Assembly: GCA_902789735.1 (NCBI GenBank)
Contig: CADAOZ010000018.1
Span: 1 to 52,883 of the forward strand
Source: an uncultured Lachnospiraceae bacterium
Lineage (GTDB): Bacteria; Bacillota; Clostridia; Lachnospirales; Lachnospiraceae
Length of the DNA stretch: 52,883 nucleotides
Direction: 5' to 3'
Shown: positions 43,901 through 52,704 of the stretch, in pieces
Layout: each line of letters opens with the position of its first letter
Numbering within the stretch: position 1 is the first letter of the stretch
The notes under the pieces: generated by a model
Database searches by the model: none
What the model saw: only the letters and a program-made list of their open reading frames with translations
What the model was told of the DNA's origin: nothing
Program-made: the position numbers and the translations under genes

Positions 43901-44542
43901 GGGAAAGCTCCTATTCATCCGATTACTTTCGATGCAGAGACTGCGGAAAAGAAGAGAGACAACTTCTTTATCACAGCTATGCATCCTTTGGCAAAACAGG
44001 CAGCGGCATATTTTGCTTCAAACGAGCAGGCGTATATCAGACTGCAGTACGCAACAGAAAATCTGCCAAGTGGTTCCTATCATTTCTCGGTATATGCTTG
44101 GAGCTATGTTGGCATCAATCCGCATTTTAAGCTGGTTGTTGTATGCGATGATGATGTAATTGCGTCAGAACTTCCGGATATTCTTCAGGAGGCTCAGAGT
44201 GGTGCAGCAGCTATAAAGATGCAGCCATCTGACTGGGATACGCTGGAGAGGAAACAGGTTAAATTATGGATGGATGAAAAGGCTGAAGAAATCAAAGAAG
44301 CCGAGAATACATCCACATTTAAGATAGAGAGTTTGTCCAATAATTTCAGAAACCGCAAGAGATCTCTGGAACAGAAGATTATAGATACCAGCAGCGAAAG
44401 CATCAGACGGATGTATACGAGTGAGTTAGAGTCTGCCACAGAGACCTATGAGCTTAAGGTTGCTGAAATAAGGAAAAAGGTTGATCAGACGGATATCCAC
44501 ACGACATTGATTGCCAATGGAATCCTGGAAGTTGTCAACTAA
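40949..44542 (+). CDS. Swt1-type HEPN domain fused to a SNF2/RapA-like helicase
   Basis: A 1197-residue protein. The first 135 residues are helical and carry RNNWAH at 101-106, the R-x4-H motif of HEPN domains, in a Swt1-like setting (NWAHVGAMLPGKDAILADLD). A SNF2 helicase follows: GVGKT (297-301), DEAH (413-416), MLTATPLQTSDDD, FSTFRYTLYYLKKKL, and QRIGRIDRRGQ near 800. The last 200 residues are coiled coil. HEPN domains are often RNases, so this may be a motor-coupled RNase; that is inference. The start at 40949 has GGGAGG upstream; two earlier in-frame starts lack it. Confidence 0.88.
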   Translation: MDNDQIVSRMNTYLHTSANVLAEWLGKLLPRTSEDWWEDCVIAKLSYNQAEMARERGFTELGQFDLAALLRIADKSWYEMRNVAFLPTRERECIRDMMRVRNNWAHVGAMLPGKDAILADLDTLHQFFEQRECDDSLINEVDRMIEEVKSPSTVDFESFSQESQPEAAETVIPDVGDEDEIREKSLVYLVGSPDVRGIVMSITDLGDTKKYDVFVNGNFKTFYSGQIALYVETASYNWVDINTFRSYLTAYQINNPSGNDLYSLNSARIDFVPYQFRPALKLIHADEPRILIADSVGVGKTIEAGLIIKELQARNELENVLIICPKPLVTERKWEMEMKRFDEEFVPVDGPMLRQIISDTDRDGEWPIRFSKTIVPYSILDSRAYEGETTRKKHTFGLRDLDPAPHFNLVIIDEAHHIRNGSMEKEKAFEYKCVKYFCDNADAVVMLTATPLQTSDDDLFTLLNVLRPDVVIDKQTFNMMSRPNVHISEAAKAIRRADQDWQAQATEALKGVLGTQWGENVIAANPTYGEMIKTLQQDKITREERVKLISDAESLHSFNSMLNRTRRKDIQDFCIRRPYTLAVEFTERQQELHDELLRFESNALLQLHGSARSIPFMMSTIKRQAASCIFGLAPHIRDLIKRRFQQMEDDPDLDYSPSFTFDGTDANTLETLAQDLLAMADNLPEEDPKFDQMLEAIMEKQKQENNKIILFSTFRYTLYYLKKKLLDAGLRVEQVDGSVKDAMRQEFRARFELPKEDADAIDILLFTEVGSEGLDYQFCDMMINYDLPWNPMRIEQRIGRIDRRGQQSETVSIYNMITNGTVDADIYFRCLMRIGIFESSIGECEEILGDIATQLDHIAMDTTLTDEERKIKLEQMADNEVRRLQELNRLEEEEKEFFGFDLSEYMTSQEIHNAENPWLTQKSLQILIEQYLYRRLGQGSYILGEGDAKQLRLSAAARAELRDDFRKLPSGRNAVRQSWDVYLKGKAPIHPITFDAETAEKKRDNFFITAMHPLAKQAAAYFASNEQAYIRLQYATENLPSGSYHFSVYAWSYVGINPHFKLVVVCDDDVIASELPDILQEAQSGAAAIKMQPSDWDTLERKQVKLWMDEKAEEIKEAENTSTFKIESLSNNFRNRKRSLEQKIIDTSSESIRRMYTSELESATETYELKVAEIRKKVDQTDIHTTLIANGILEVVN

Positions 44543-44566
44543 GCATATGTGTTGGAGGTGTCAGGC

Positions 44567-47500
44567 ATGGCTAAAATGGCGATTGCAGATCAGGTCTTAC
44601 AACGCCAGGACAAGGATGGAATGCTTCGGCGGGCATTGGAGAGAATTATCCAGCTGTATACGGATAAATCTCACTTCGTTTATGAACTGCTTCAGAACGC
44701 GGAGGATGCCGGAGCCACTAAGATAAAATTTGAACAGTATCCTGACAGGCTTGTGGTGCTTCACGATGGGCATCCGTTCTCTATGGAGAATCTACAGGGC
44801 CTCTGTGATATTGGAAAATCTGATAAGACCGATGACTTAAACCAGATTGGTGAATTTGGCGTCGGCTTCAAATCTGTTTTCGGTATTTGTGAGACCGTGC
44901 GCCTTTATAGCCATCCAAGCAAGAGTGATCAAGAGAAAGGCTACCATCAGTTTGCCGTTGAAATCAAAGATTTCACGCATCCGGTCGATATTGATGATCA
45001 GGATGTAGCCTTGGGATATACAACGAAGTTTGTATTTCCGTACAGTGTTGGGTTTACATTCTCCGGATTTGCAACGATTGAGAAGCTCAATGATGTTCTC
45101 TCAAAGCGTTTGCAGAATTTGGGAATCACAACGCTTCTTTTTATGAAGCATCTACAGTCTATCGACTACAAAATAGAACTTTCAAAGCTGCGGACATCCG
45201 GAACGTATCTGTTAGATAAAACACCTATTAATGATCACTGTTCCCTTGTATCGGCAATGGGTGAGACAGGAAACAAAAAGGAGAACGAAGAGATCTCTTA
45301 TCTGATGTTTTCACGTCCGGTCACAGGAATTCAGGCAGGTCGGACCATTGATATTGCTTTTGCAGTCAAGGTGGAAGAGTCCGGCGAGTATACGTTCACA
45401 GCTTCTAAGTCACCATATATTTCCGTCTACTTTCCGACAGAAACGGAAAGCAAACTTAAGTTTATTGTCCAGGGACCATATCGAACGACACCGAATCGAA
45501 GCAGTGTTCCGGCAGACGATAGAGATAATATTGATCTGGCAGAACAGACAGCATCATTGCTTCAGGATAGTGTTATAGAACTGAGGGATGCTGGAAAACT
45601 GAATTTTAGCTTTCTGAACATTCTCCCGGTGGACAGTGATGTTTTCTACAGTGCACCGTTGTTTGAGTGCATGTTTAACGAAACGGAAGAAATGATGACG
45701 GAGGAGGCATTGCTCCTCTGTAAAGACGGATCTTATGCGGCTGCTGATTCCGTAAAGATAGCCAGAGGTGCTGATTTCGCAGAGGTATTGACGGAAGAAC
45801 TTCTGACGGAACTTTTGAATGATGGAACAGACTATCATTGGCTTCCGACATTTCTGACGGAGACCAATAAGACTTATAAGACATTATATGAGTTTCTGAC
45901 GGATGTTCTGGATATTGAAGTGATCCGTCCTGAGAATCTCAGAAATGCTTTTAATAATAACAGAGCTTTTCTTCCAAGGCGTGATGAAGAATGGCTGGTT
46001 AAGCTCTATAACATGTATGACTCCGTTGCTGCCGCTTTCTCAAAGCAAAGAGGCGGATCCAACATGCTTACAGCGGAATTCATCAAGACATCAAAGGGGA
46101 CGTTCGTTGCGCCTTATCGGAAAAGCGATGGTAATGAGTTGAATAGCTTTTATTATCGCGGCTATGAGAATGCATCATATTTGCCTAACATCTTCCTGCC
46201 GAGTAGCAATACTGATGGCATGGATGATATTGCTTTTGTGGATGAAGGTATCCTTCAGAGATGTAGGCACTTCTTTACGGAAATACTGAACCTACAAAAG
46301 CCAAATGAATATGAATTCTTTATACGGGATTTCAAGAGAAGATATGAGAGTGGTGCCGTTCTTTCCGATGATCAGCATATTACTGATCTGAAGAGACTTT
46401 TACACTATCGCGGCAACACTGACTATCGTAATGAAGTAAACAATCTCATAAAGAAGTATTTGAAAGTCAGATGCATCAAGGATGGTAAAAAGGTTTATGT
46501 GAATCCTAGTAAGGAGAAGGTTCTCTTCTCTGTTAATTCTGAAGGGATGAGCATAGAACAGTATTATTCACATATAGTCAGCTATCCTTATGTGGACGTG
46601 GAATTTTATAAGATTGAAGATGTTGACAGAGATATGCTGAAGCTTCTTGGGATTTCCGAAGAAGTGGGGACTGGTCTTGACCGAACAAATGGCGAATATT
46701 ATACCGGAAATCCTGGCCGGCAGCCTGAATGGACAACCTATCAGAACTTCCGGTGGAAACTGAGCCTGGATAAGTTGGATGCGGTATTGGAATACATATC
46801 GAGCCATCCTAAGTCGCCAGACTCTATGGCGAAGTCCAGTTTTATTTTCCGGTTCCTTCAAAACCATGAAAACATGCTCTTTGGCACGGTTTATGTAGGA
46901 GGCAGTTCTCCGAATATTCCAAACACATACTCAGACATCGTGATAAAGCTGCGTCAAGACGGTCCGAAGCATCAGTATTACGGAATGAAGTGGAACGGCA
47001 AGTGGCTTTTTACAGAATCCGGAGAGCTGGTATCACAGAAAGAAATCACAAAGAGGGATCTGCATCCGCAGCTGTATGGAGATGTAAGACCTGAATCCAA
47101 CTTGTATGATTTCCTTGGCTTTGCTAAGAGTGAAGAAGATCAGCTGGAAGAGGCCGCAAAGGACTATGATCAGCTGGATGATGAAACCAAAGAACAGTTC
47201 TTTGAAATTGAACTGAGACGTAGGTTCGGCATTTCTATTACAGATTTGGAGGAAAGCTATGGTTCCGGTGCAGTCGGTGGCGGAAGCACTCCGACTTACA
47301 CGCCTCAGGAGACCTTTGAGTTTCCATCGGCACGAGTTAAAAACTGGGATTCACTGCGAAAACATGCAGCCGAAGTCTTGGTATTTGCCAGCCCGGTAAA
47401 GTATGAGTATAAGGTCAGGAAAATTCGTGTAAGCAAGCCGGATAGTGAAATTGATGCCTATCTCAGAAGCATGTATAGAGTGGAAGGATCATATAAATAT

Positions 47501-48118
47501 GCATGCCAGATGTGCCATGAGCCTGTGACAACATTTGAGAAGTGCCAGCTTTCTACAGGTATGGAAAAAGAGTTGGATGCCATGTATTTATGCATGTGCC
47601 CGAACTGTGCGTCAGAGTATCGCAGGATGCGATCTGATGCGTATGATCTGCAGGAATTCATAGATGAAATTACGTACCTTAGCGAACAGGATATTAATTC
47701 TCATGATCCGGTTAAGATCGATTTTGGCAATGAATCCATCTGGTTCACACAGACGCATATTGCTGAAATCAGAGAACTGATGGCGCTTAAGGATGCGGCA
47801 GATGAGTATGTAGAGCCGGCATCAAAGCCGATAAAGAAAGCAGAACCTGTGAAGGATACAGATGATAGTCAGGAAGTAGAAACTGCAAAGGTTGAGGAAA
47901 AAGAGGATCCTGAGGCTGAAGTTGTTGTAGCGGGGACAGATGTTTACAAGGCCTATATCGGGAAAAGAGTTCGGCATAAGTCTGTCGGATATGGCATTGT
48001 CAGAACCTGCGACGGTAAATATCTTGGTATCGAATTTGAAGAAGGTCCGAAGGCAGGTAAAGTGACGAATTATTCTCTGGAGGTATGCCTTTCAAGGGGA
48101 CTGATAGAAATTGTTTAG
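44567..48118 (+). CDS. Sacsin-like GHKL (Hsp90-type) ATPase with Cys-pair motif and C-terminal barrel
   Basis: A 1183-residue protein. The ATP lid motifs are at the N-terminus: ELLQNAEDAGATKI (NAEDA 44-48), HDGHPF (66-71) and IGEFGVGFKSVFGI (G-x-G-x-K). This is the sacsin/DUF3684-type branch of the Hsp90-like fold seen in defence islands. The middle 800 residues are unrecognised. Near 985-1025 two Cys pairs (CQMC...CPNC) form a likely zinc site. An acidic linker leads to a domain (about 1125-1183, GKRVRHKSVGYGIVRT) like the Tudor-type PcrA C-terminus. The ATG at 44567 follows GGAGGTG. Confidence 0.85.
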   Translation: MAKMAIADQVLQRQDKDGMLRRALERIIQLYTDKSHFVYELLQNAEDAGATKIKFEQYPDRLVVLHDGHPFSMENLQGLCDIGKSDKTDDLNQIGEFGVGFKSVFGICETVRLYSHPSKSDQEKGYHQFAVEIKDFTHPVDIDDQDVALGYTTKFVFPYSVGFTFSGFATIEKLNDVLSKRLQNLGITTLLFMKHLQSIDYKIELSKLRTSGTYLLDKTPINDHCSLVSAMGETGNKKENEEISYLMFSRPVTGIQAGRTIDIAFAVKVEESGEYTFTASKSPYISVYFPTETESKLKFIVQGPYRTTPNRSSVPADDRDNIDLAEQTASLLQDSVIELRDAGKLNFSFLNILPVDSDVFYSAPLFECMFNETEEMMTEEALLLCKDGSYAAADSVKIARGADFAEVLTEELLTELLNDGTDYHWLPTFLTETNKTYKTLYEFLTDVLDIEVIRPENLRNAFNNNRAFLPRRDEEWLVKLYNMYDSVAAAFSKQRGGSNMLTAEFIKTSKGTFVAPYRKSDGNELNSFYYRGYENASYLPNIFLPSSNTDGMDDIAFVDEGILQRCRHFFTEILNLQKPNEYEFFIRDFKRRYESGAVLSDDQHITDLKRLLHYRGNTDYRNEVNNLIKKYLKVRCIKDGKKVYVNPSKEKVLFSVNSEGMSIEQYYSHIVSYPYVDVEFYKIEDVDRDMLKLLGISEEVGTGLDRTNGEYYTGNPGRQPEWTTYQNFRWKLSLDKLDAVLEYISSHPKSPDSMAKSSFIFRFLQNHENMLFGTVYVGGSSPNIPNTYSDIVIKLRQDGPKHQYYGMKWNGKWLFTESGELVSQKEITKRDLHPQLYGDVRPESNLYDFLGFAKSEEDQLEEAAKDYDQLDDETKEQFFEIELRRRFGISITDLEESYGSGAVGGGSTPTYTPQETFEFPSARVKNWDSLRKHAAEVLVFASPVKYEYKVRKIRVSKPDSEIDAYLRSMYRVEGSYKYACQMCHEPVTTFEKCQLSTGMEKELDAMYLCMCPNCASEYRRMRSDAYDLQEFIDEITYLSEQDINSHDPVKIDFGNESIWFTQTHIAEIRELMALKDAADEYVEPASKPIKKAEPVKDTDDSQEVETAKVEEKEDPEAEVVVAGTDVYKAYIGKRVRHKSVGYGIVRTCDGKYLGIEFEEGPKAGKVTNYSLEVCLSRGLIEIV

Positions 48119-48128
48119 GAGGTAGCTT

Positions 48129-51100
48129 ATGGCAATGCATATGAGCCTGAGGCTTGCATGGCATAGTGATGGTTGGAATGGCCATATCTGCAAAAAGCCT
48201 TGTGAAAATGTTTATTGCGTAGGGCAGCATTCTTATCCAGGAGAAATGATTGCTGAACAGCGTGATCTTGATTTTGAAACAGCTCATGCAGGTGAGCCCT
48301 GTGGTCAGCATCCGTGCAAGGTGGCGTGTGCATTGAGCGCTAATGCCTTCGGTAAGGAAACTGTTCAAGTTAAGGTTGAACCACCGTCATGGTGGGAAGA
48401 AAAAGACGCTGATGCAACGATACTAACCCTGCCACCCTATACTGCGTGTACATGGTGCTACGAGGCAATGTATAAGAATGATGTGTTCTCATCGGTAAAG
48501 GGAAAGACATATGACTATAACAAGAGACAGCGTAATGCGGAGGCGTATTTTTCACAGTTTGAAGAAGGAAAGTCTCTTGTGTTCTACTATGCAGGATATA
48601 GTAATCCATTTTCTGAGAATGAAGAAGATAACTATGTCATTGTTGGAGCTTCCCGCATCAAGAAAATTGATGATTTCCATTACTATGAGAATACAACTGA
48701 TCAGATAAAGAAGGACTATGCCGGTGGGGTTATCTGGCAGAAGCCGATTACGTCAAATTATCCGGACGAAGGTTTATCTATCCCATACTGGAAATACATG
48801 GGGGATGAATCCATACTGAATCGAATTGTCATAAAGCCACTTCATAGATCTCCTTTCAAGTATGGCAGCCGTGAGGTGTCAAACGATGATGCTATAGAAA
48901 TCATCAATCAGCTGATCAATAGCGTGGATGTGTTGATCGAGATTGGAGACGATACAGAAAACTGGGAAGAACGTAAGAAATGGCTAAACAGCGTTCTTGG
49001 CGAATTGTGGAAAGCCAGAGGCCCTTATCCTGGATTTGCATCGGCAATGATCAATATGGGTCTGGAAGAATTGGTACAGCACTATATAGCGTTGACAAAT
49101 GAGCAGGAAATGAAACTCTTCCGGGATGAAGTCCGTAAGCTTATGGATGGCGATCAGGATGACGTATCCGGACATAAGGTAGCAAATCTTCGTACAGTAC
49201 GCCGTGAGTTTCTTCTTCGTGAAGATGAGGAACAGAAACTGCTTTTTGATATTCTGCCGCGATTCGATATTTCTGCAGATCAAATGGGACATATTCTGGG
49301 CGAGGACCGGGAGGATGTTTCTATTACAGCCTCTTTGAAGGAAATTGCGGAGAATCCGTATATTATCTTTGAGCAATATCAAGGCATGGATCCGGATGAT
49401 GCGATTCCGTTCTACAAGATTGACAACGGAATAATTGTTTCTCCGGAATATGGAATTGAAAATTTATTTGATGTGGGTGATCCGGAAAGGTTAAGGGCAT
49501 TTTGCGTCGATGAATTAAATCGTATTGCGGCTCATTCCTTCGGCAAGGCAGAGACCATTCTGAATTCAGTAAATCACCGACTGGATCGTATGCCGGAGTG
49601 GAAGCAATATACTTTTAAAATTAAAAACTTCAAACTCGATCGAGAAATATATGATAAAGCGTTGTATTTACGCGAGGATGACAAAAAGGACCTTTATCTC
49701 TACCTGAAGTGGGTATATGAGGATGAGCGGCAGGTTGAGTCTATATTTACCATGCTTGCTGAAAGACCGGATATATCCCTGAAGATGGCTATCACGAAGG
49801 AGAAGTTCAAGAGTAAACTTAGAAATCCAGAATCTAAGCTTAATGAGACTGCGGCTGATCAGTATGAGAATATTCTTGATAAGCAGGCAGATATTTGTAT
49901 GCAGATTTTTTCGAAGCCAATATGTGTATTGTCCGGCGCAGCTGGAACAGGCAAAACCACTGTAATCAAAGCTATTGTTGAAAATATCGAGCGAGTGCAT
50001 GGACAGGCAGCAGGCTTCCTGCTAATGGCGCCGACCGGAAAAGCGGCAGAACGAATCAAGACACAGACAGAGAAGAATTCATCAACGATTCATTCATATC
50101 TTGCAAGTAACGGTTGGCTGAACAAGAACTTTACTCTTAAACGGAAGGGAGGAAGCAAAGGCCAGGACGTAAACACAATTATTATAGACGAGTGTTCTAT
50201 GATTGACCTAAATCTGTTTGCGACTTTGCTAAGAAGTATAAACTGGAATAGTGTTCAGAGGCTCATTCTTGTAGGAGATCCGAATCAACTTCCTCCAATC
50301 TGGCGCGGAAAAGTATTCTCCGATACCATTGAATGGCTTAATCAGGAGTATCCTGAGAATGTTGGCGTGCTTAGTGAGAATATACGTCAGTTGGTAAACC
50401 GAGTTGAAGGTAATGGCTGCGGAATTCTTGATCTGGCTGAGCTCTTCATACAGGAAAAGCAGTCGGATATGGAAGACACGGGTACTGCTGATTCTCTGAA
50501 GAAGAAAAAAGAAGAGCTGTTTACCAAAATACTGGAAAACGGAAACGGGGATATCGACAAGGATCTGGCTGTGTATTTCTGGAAAGAACAAGCTGATCTT
50601 GAAACGTTGCTAAGAGGTGTCCTGACACATGACATGGAAGCAATGACTGGCATGGCAGAATACAGCGGATTAGATAAGCTATGGCAGCAGGCAATACGAA
50701 AAACTGATGGAACATCAAATCCAGATGCTATCCAGATTATTTCCCCATACCGCGGTGAATTCTACGGAACGGGAGCACTGAATGTACTTATGCAAAATGA
50801 TTTTAATCCTTATTGGAGCCACAGATACAATCTTGATGGCATTAGCTATTTTGATAAGGTAATTCAGTTTAGAAATCGCCCGAAATCTGATATGGCGTAT
50901 GCATATAACCAAGAGACCAGAGCTGTTGAGCAGCATGAAGTATATAACGGCGAAATCGGCTTGGTGCTTATGCATCCATTTGATCAAAAGAATAAACGAT
51001 ATAATTACATAAGCACGATTGAAAGATTTCAAGTCACCTTCTCAAATAAAAACCGGCAAAGGCTGAGATATAACTATGGACGTGAATATGGCAGAAATGA

Positions 51101-51764
51101 TAAAGGCTGGAATCTTCCAGAACAGAAAGTTCAGGAAAATCTGGAACTGGCTTATGCAATCAGTGTACACAAGTCTCAGGGATCAGAATTTGATTATGTA
51201 TATATCGTAATTCCAAAAAGAGATAGTCATCTGTTATCGATGGAACTGCTCTATACAGCAATTACCAGAGCCCAAAAGAAGGTTACGATTCTTCTGCAGG
51301 AAGACATAGGGACGTTGACCGCTCTTGGACACATTGAAAAGTCTGCTGTCAGAAGAATTAACTCATCGGTGTTTGCGTTTAATCCGCTTCCAGAAGAATT
51401 GCTGTATATTCAGAACTGGTATGCTGATGAGAAGAAATTGGCCACTCTATCGGAATACTTTGTGAGATCAAAGTCCGAAGTCATCATCGCTAATATGCTT
51501 GTGTCAGAAGAAGTGCCGTTTGTTTATGAGGAACCGCTGTATGCTCCGGACGGAACGATGTTCCTGCCTGATTTTACAGTGAAGTTCAGAGGCGAAACAT
51601 ATTACTGGGAACATGTAGGAAGACTGGATCTTCCGGATTACCGTGCACACTGGGAGATTAAAGAAAAGTGGTATGAGAAGCATTTCCCTGGCAGGCTGTT
51701 GATAACATATGAAGGGAAGGATTTATCGATAGCGGCTATGGATATTATAAAAGGACATAAATAG
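48129..51764 (+). CDS. RecD-like superfamily 1 helicase with Cys-rich N-terminus and C-terminal nuclease-like domain
   Basis: A 1211-residue protein. The first 100 residues are Cys/His-rich (WNGHICKKPCENVYC, HSYPGEMI, CGQHPCKVACA), unlike RecD. Walker A SGAAGTGKTT is near 602, IIIDECSMIDL near 686 and VGDPNQLPPI near 716; motifs V/VI are AISVHKSQGSEFDYV and LYTAITRAQKKV. From about 1110 the chain reads RSKSEVIIANML, then PDFTVKFRGETYYWEHVGRL, a PD-(D/E)XK-like core with E-H in place of E-x-K. So it is probably a helicase-nuclease. GGAGGT precedes the ATG, 10 nt after the GHKL gene. Confidence 0.86.
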   Translation: MAMHMSLRLAWHSDGWNGHICKKPCENVYCVGQHSYPGEMIAEQRDLDFETAHAGEPCGQHPCKVACALSANAFGKETVQVKVEPPSWWEEKDADATILTLPPYTACTWCYEAMYKNDVFSSVKGKTYDYNKRQRNAEAYFSQFEEGKSLVFYYAGYSNPFSENEEDNYVIVGASRIKKIDDFHYYENTTDQIKKDYAGGVIWQKPITSNYPDEGLSIPYWKYMGDESILNRIVIKPLHRSPFKYGSREVSNDDAIEIINQLINSVDVLIEIGDDTENWEERKKWLNSVLGELWKARGPYPGFASAMINMGLEELVQHYIALTNEQEMKLFRDEVRKLMDGDQDDVSGHKVANLRTVRREFLLREDEEQKLLFDILPRFDISADQMGHILGEDREDVSITASLKEIAENPYIIFEQYQGMDPDDAIPFYKIDNGIIVSPEYGIENLFDVGDPERLRAFCVDELNRIAAHSFGKAETILNSVNHRLDRMPEWKQYTFKIKNFKLDREIYDKALYLREDDKKDLYLYLKWVYEDERQVESIFTMLAERPDISLKMAITKEKFKSKLRNPESKLNETAADQYENILDKQADICMQIFSKPICVLSGAAGTGKTTVIKAIVENIERVHGQAAGFLLMAPTGKAAERIKTQTEKNSSTIHSYLASNGWLNKNFTLKRKGGSKGQDVNTIIIDECSMIDLNLFATLLRSINWNSVQRLILVGDPNQLPPIWRGKVFSDTIEWLNQEYPENVGVLSENIRQLVNRVEGNGCGILDLAELFIQEKQSDMEDTGTADSLKKKKEELFTKILENGNGDIDKDLAVYFWKEQADLETLLRGVLTHDMEAMTGMAEYSGLDKLWQQAIRKTDGTSNPDAIQIISPYRGEFYGTGALNVLMQNDFNPYWSHRYNLDGISYFDKVIQFRNRPKSDMAYAYNQETRAVEQHEVYNGEIGLVLMHPFDQKNKRYNYISTIERFQVTFSNKNRQRLRYNYGREYGRNDKGWNLPEQKVQENLELAYAISVHKSQGSEFDYVYIVIPKRDSHLLSMELLYTAITRAQKKVTILLQEDIGTLTALGHIEKSAVRRINSSVFAFNPLPEELLYIQNWYADEKKLATLSEYFVRSKSEVIIANMLVSEEVPFVYEEPLYAPDGTMFLPDFTVKFRGETYYWEHVGRLDLPDYRAHWEIKEKWYEKHFPGRLLITYEGKDLSIAAMDIIKGHK

Positions 51765-52325
51765 ATGAGAAGAAGTGATTATGAAGTATTACAACTTCAA
51801 ACAAATAACATGGCATTAGTTTGGAAGGAATCTAGGGGAATCGCTCCAGATAGTGTTGCGGATAAACTTGATGATGCTATGCTGAAATGGATGTCTGAAC
51901 TTACAGACACCTTGAAAATATGGATCGATAAAGGATCCACTATGACAGAAGGCGAATTGATATTAGCTCGTACAAATATGGGAGCTTTAGTAGAATCGTG
52001 GCTTAAATTCTTTTATTGTGTATACTATGAAGACTATATGAAGAATCCACTGACACAGAATAAAAAAGGGAAAACCATTACGGTTGAACCGAATAATATG
52101 AGATTCGAGGATTTGAAGAACTTCAGTAAAGGAATATTATGGGATGACGATAAGGATCCTTTATATGTCTGGGTTGATAAGATTCAACATTATCGAAATG
52201 CGGTACACGCCTTTAATTATAGAAACATAGGTACTGCAATTGAGTTCATGGCTGATATGGAAGAATTCTATAAATACGTGAACCACATACTAAATCATCT
52301 TCCGCCTATAGAAGATTTTTTTTGA
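51765..52325 (+). CDS. 186-aa helical protein with an RNxxH motif (possible HEPN-like)
   Basis: Unrecognised. It starts directly after the helicase stop, so it belongs to the same operon. The chain is mostly helical by composition. The end contains KIQHYRNAVHAFNYRNIGTA, in which RNAVH resembles the catalytic motif of HEPN or DUF4145-like families, although the spacing is R-x3-H. It is the AT-richest gene of the run. If HEPN, it could be an RNase effector or a partner of the Swt1-HEPN helicase. Confidence 0.7.
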   Translation: MRRSDYEVLQLQTNNMALVWKESRGIAPDSVADKLDDAMLKWMSELTDTLKIWIDKGSTMTEGELILARTNMGALVESWLKFFYCVYYEDYMKNPLTQNKKGKTITVEPNNMRFEDLKNFSKGILWDDDKDPLYVWVDKIQHYRNAVHAFNYRNIGTAIEFMADMEEFYKYVNHILNHLPPIEDFF

Positions 52326-52337
52326 TGGAGAAAAAGC

Positions 52338-52589
52338 ATGGAACTGAAAGAACTGACTGACAGGACACTGGAGCTGTTCGGCGTCACGGCTCCTGACCAG
52401 CTGGGGCCGGCACTGTTTACGGCCTGCAGAGACCATGATAAGCTGCGCTCATTCCGGAATCTGATCGGCCGAGATCTGTCCGTGGACTGGATGCAGAAGA
52501 TCTATCAATACTATCTGGCCGACCGGCAGGAGAAGAAGCAGGATTACACGCCGGCTTCCATCTTTTACATGGGACGGAAAACAGGATAG
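52338..52589 (+). pseudogene. N-terminal fragment of an N-6 DNA methylase
   Basis: An 83-residue frame with high-GC codon use, unlike the island genes. Its central part, DLSVDWMQKIYQYYLADRQE followed by KKQDYTPASIFYMGRKTG, resembles the region just before the SAM-binding domain in N-6 DNA methylases of Firmicute accessory elements, where a few hundred residues of catalytic domain should follow. Here a stop ends the protein at GRKTG. It could be a residual gene cut by island insertion, or a small protein in its own right. Ribosome site is weak (GATGGAGAAAAAGC). Confidence 0.55.
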
Positions 52590-52641
52590 GATAAAACCGT
52601 TTCCGTTCATTTTTTACATCCTCCTCGCGCATAAAAAATAA

Positions 52642-52682
52642 GCGTGTAACCTTAAGCCGGATTTACGCCAAAGGCCACACGC
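52642..52682 (-). terminator. Minus-strand terminator-like hairpin A
   Basis: The arms GCGTGT / ACACGC plus CCTT / AAGG close a structure whose tip contains the 10-mer GGATTTACGC (plus-strand view, 52659-52668). On the minus strand it is followed by TTATTTTTTAT (52641 leftward). Confidence 0.6.
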
Positions 52683-52704
52683 ATCTGTGCTAAAAAAATA
52701 AAAT

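Noticed and set aside
35942..44542. Class 1 DISARM
   Set aside because: A methyltransferase and a SNF2 helicase are present, but drmA, drmB and the phospholipase D-like drmC are not, and the extra GHKL, TcmP and RecD-like genes do not fit.
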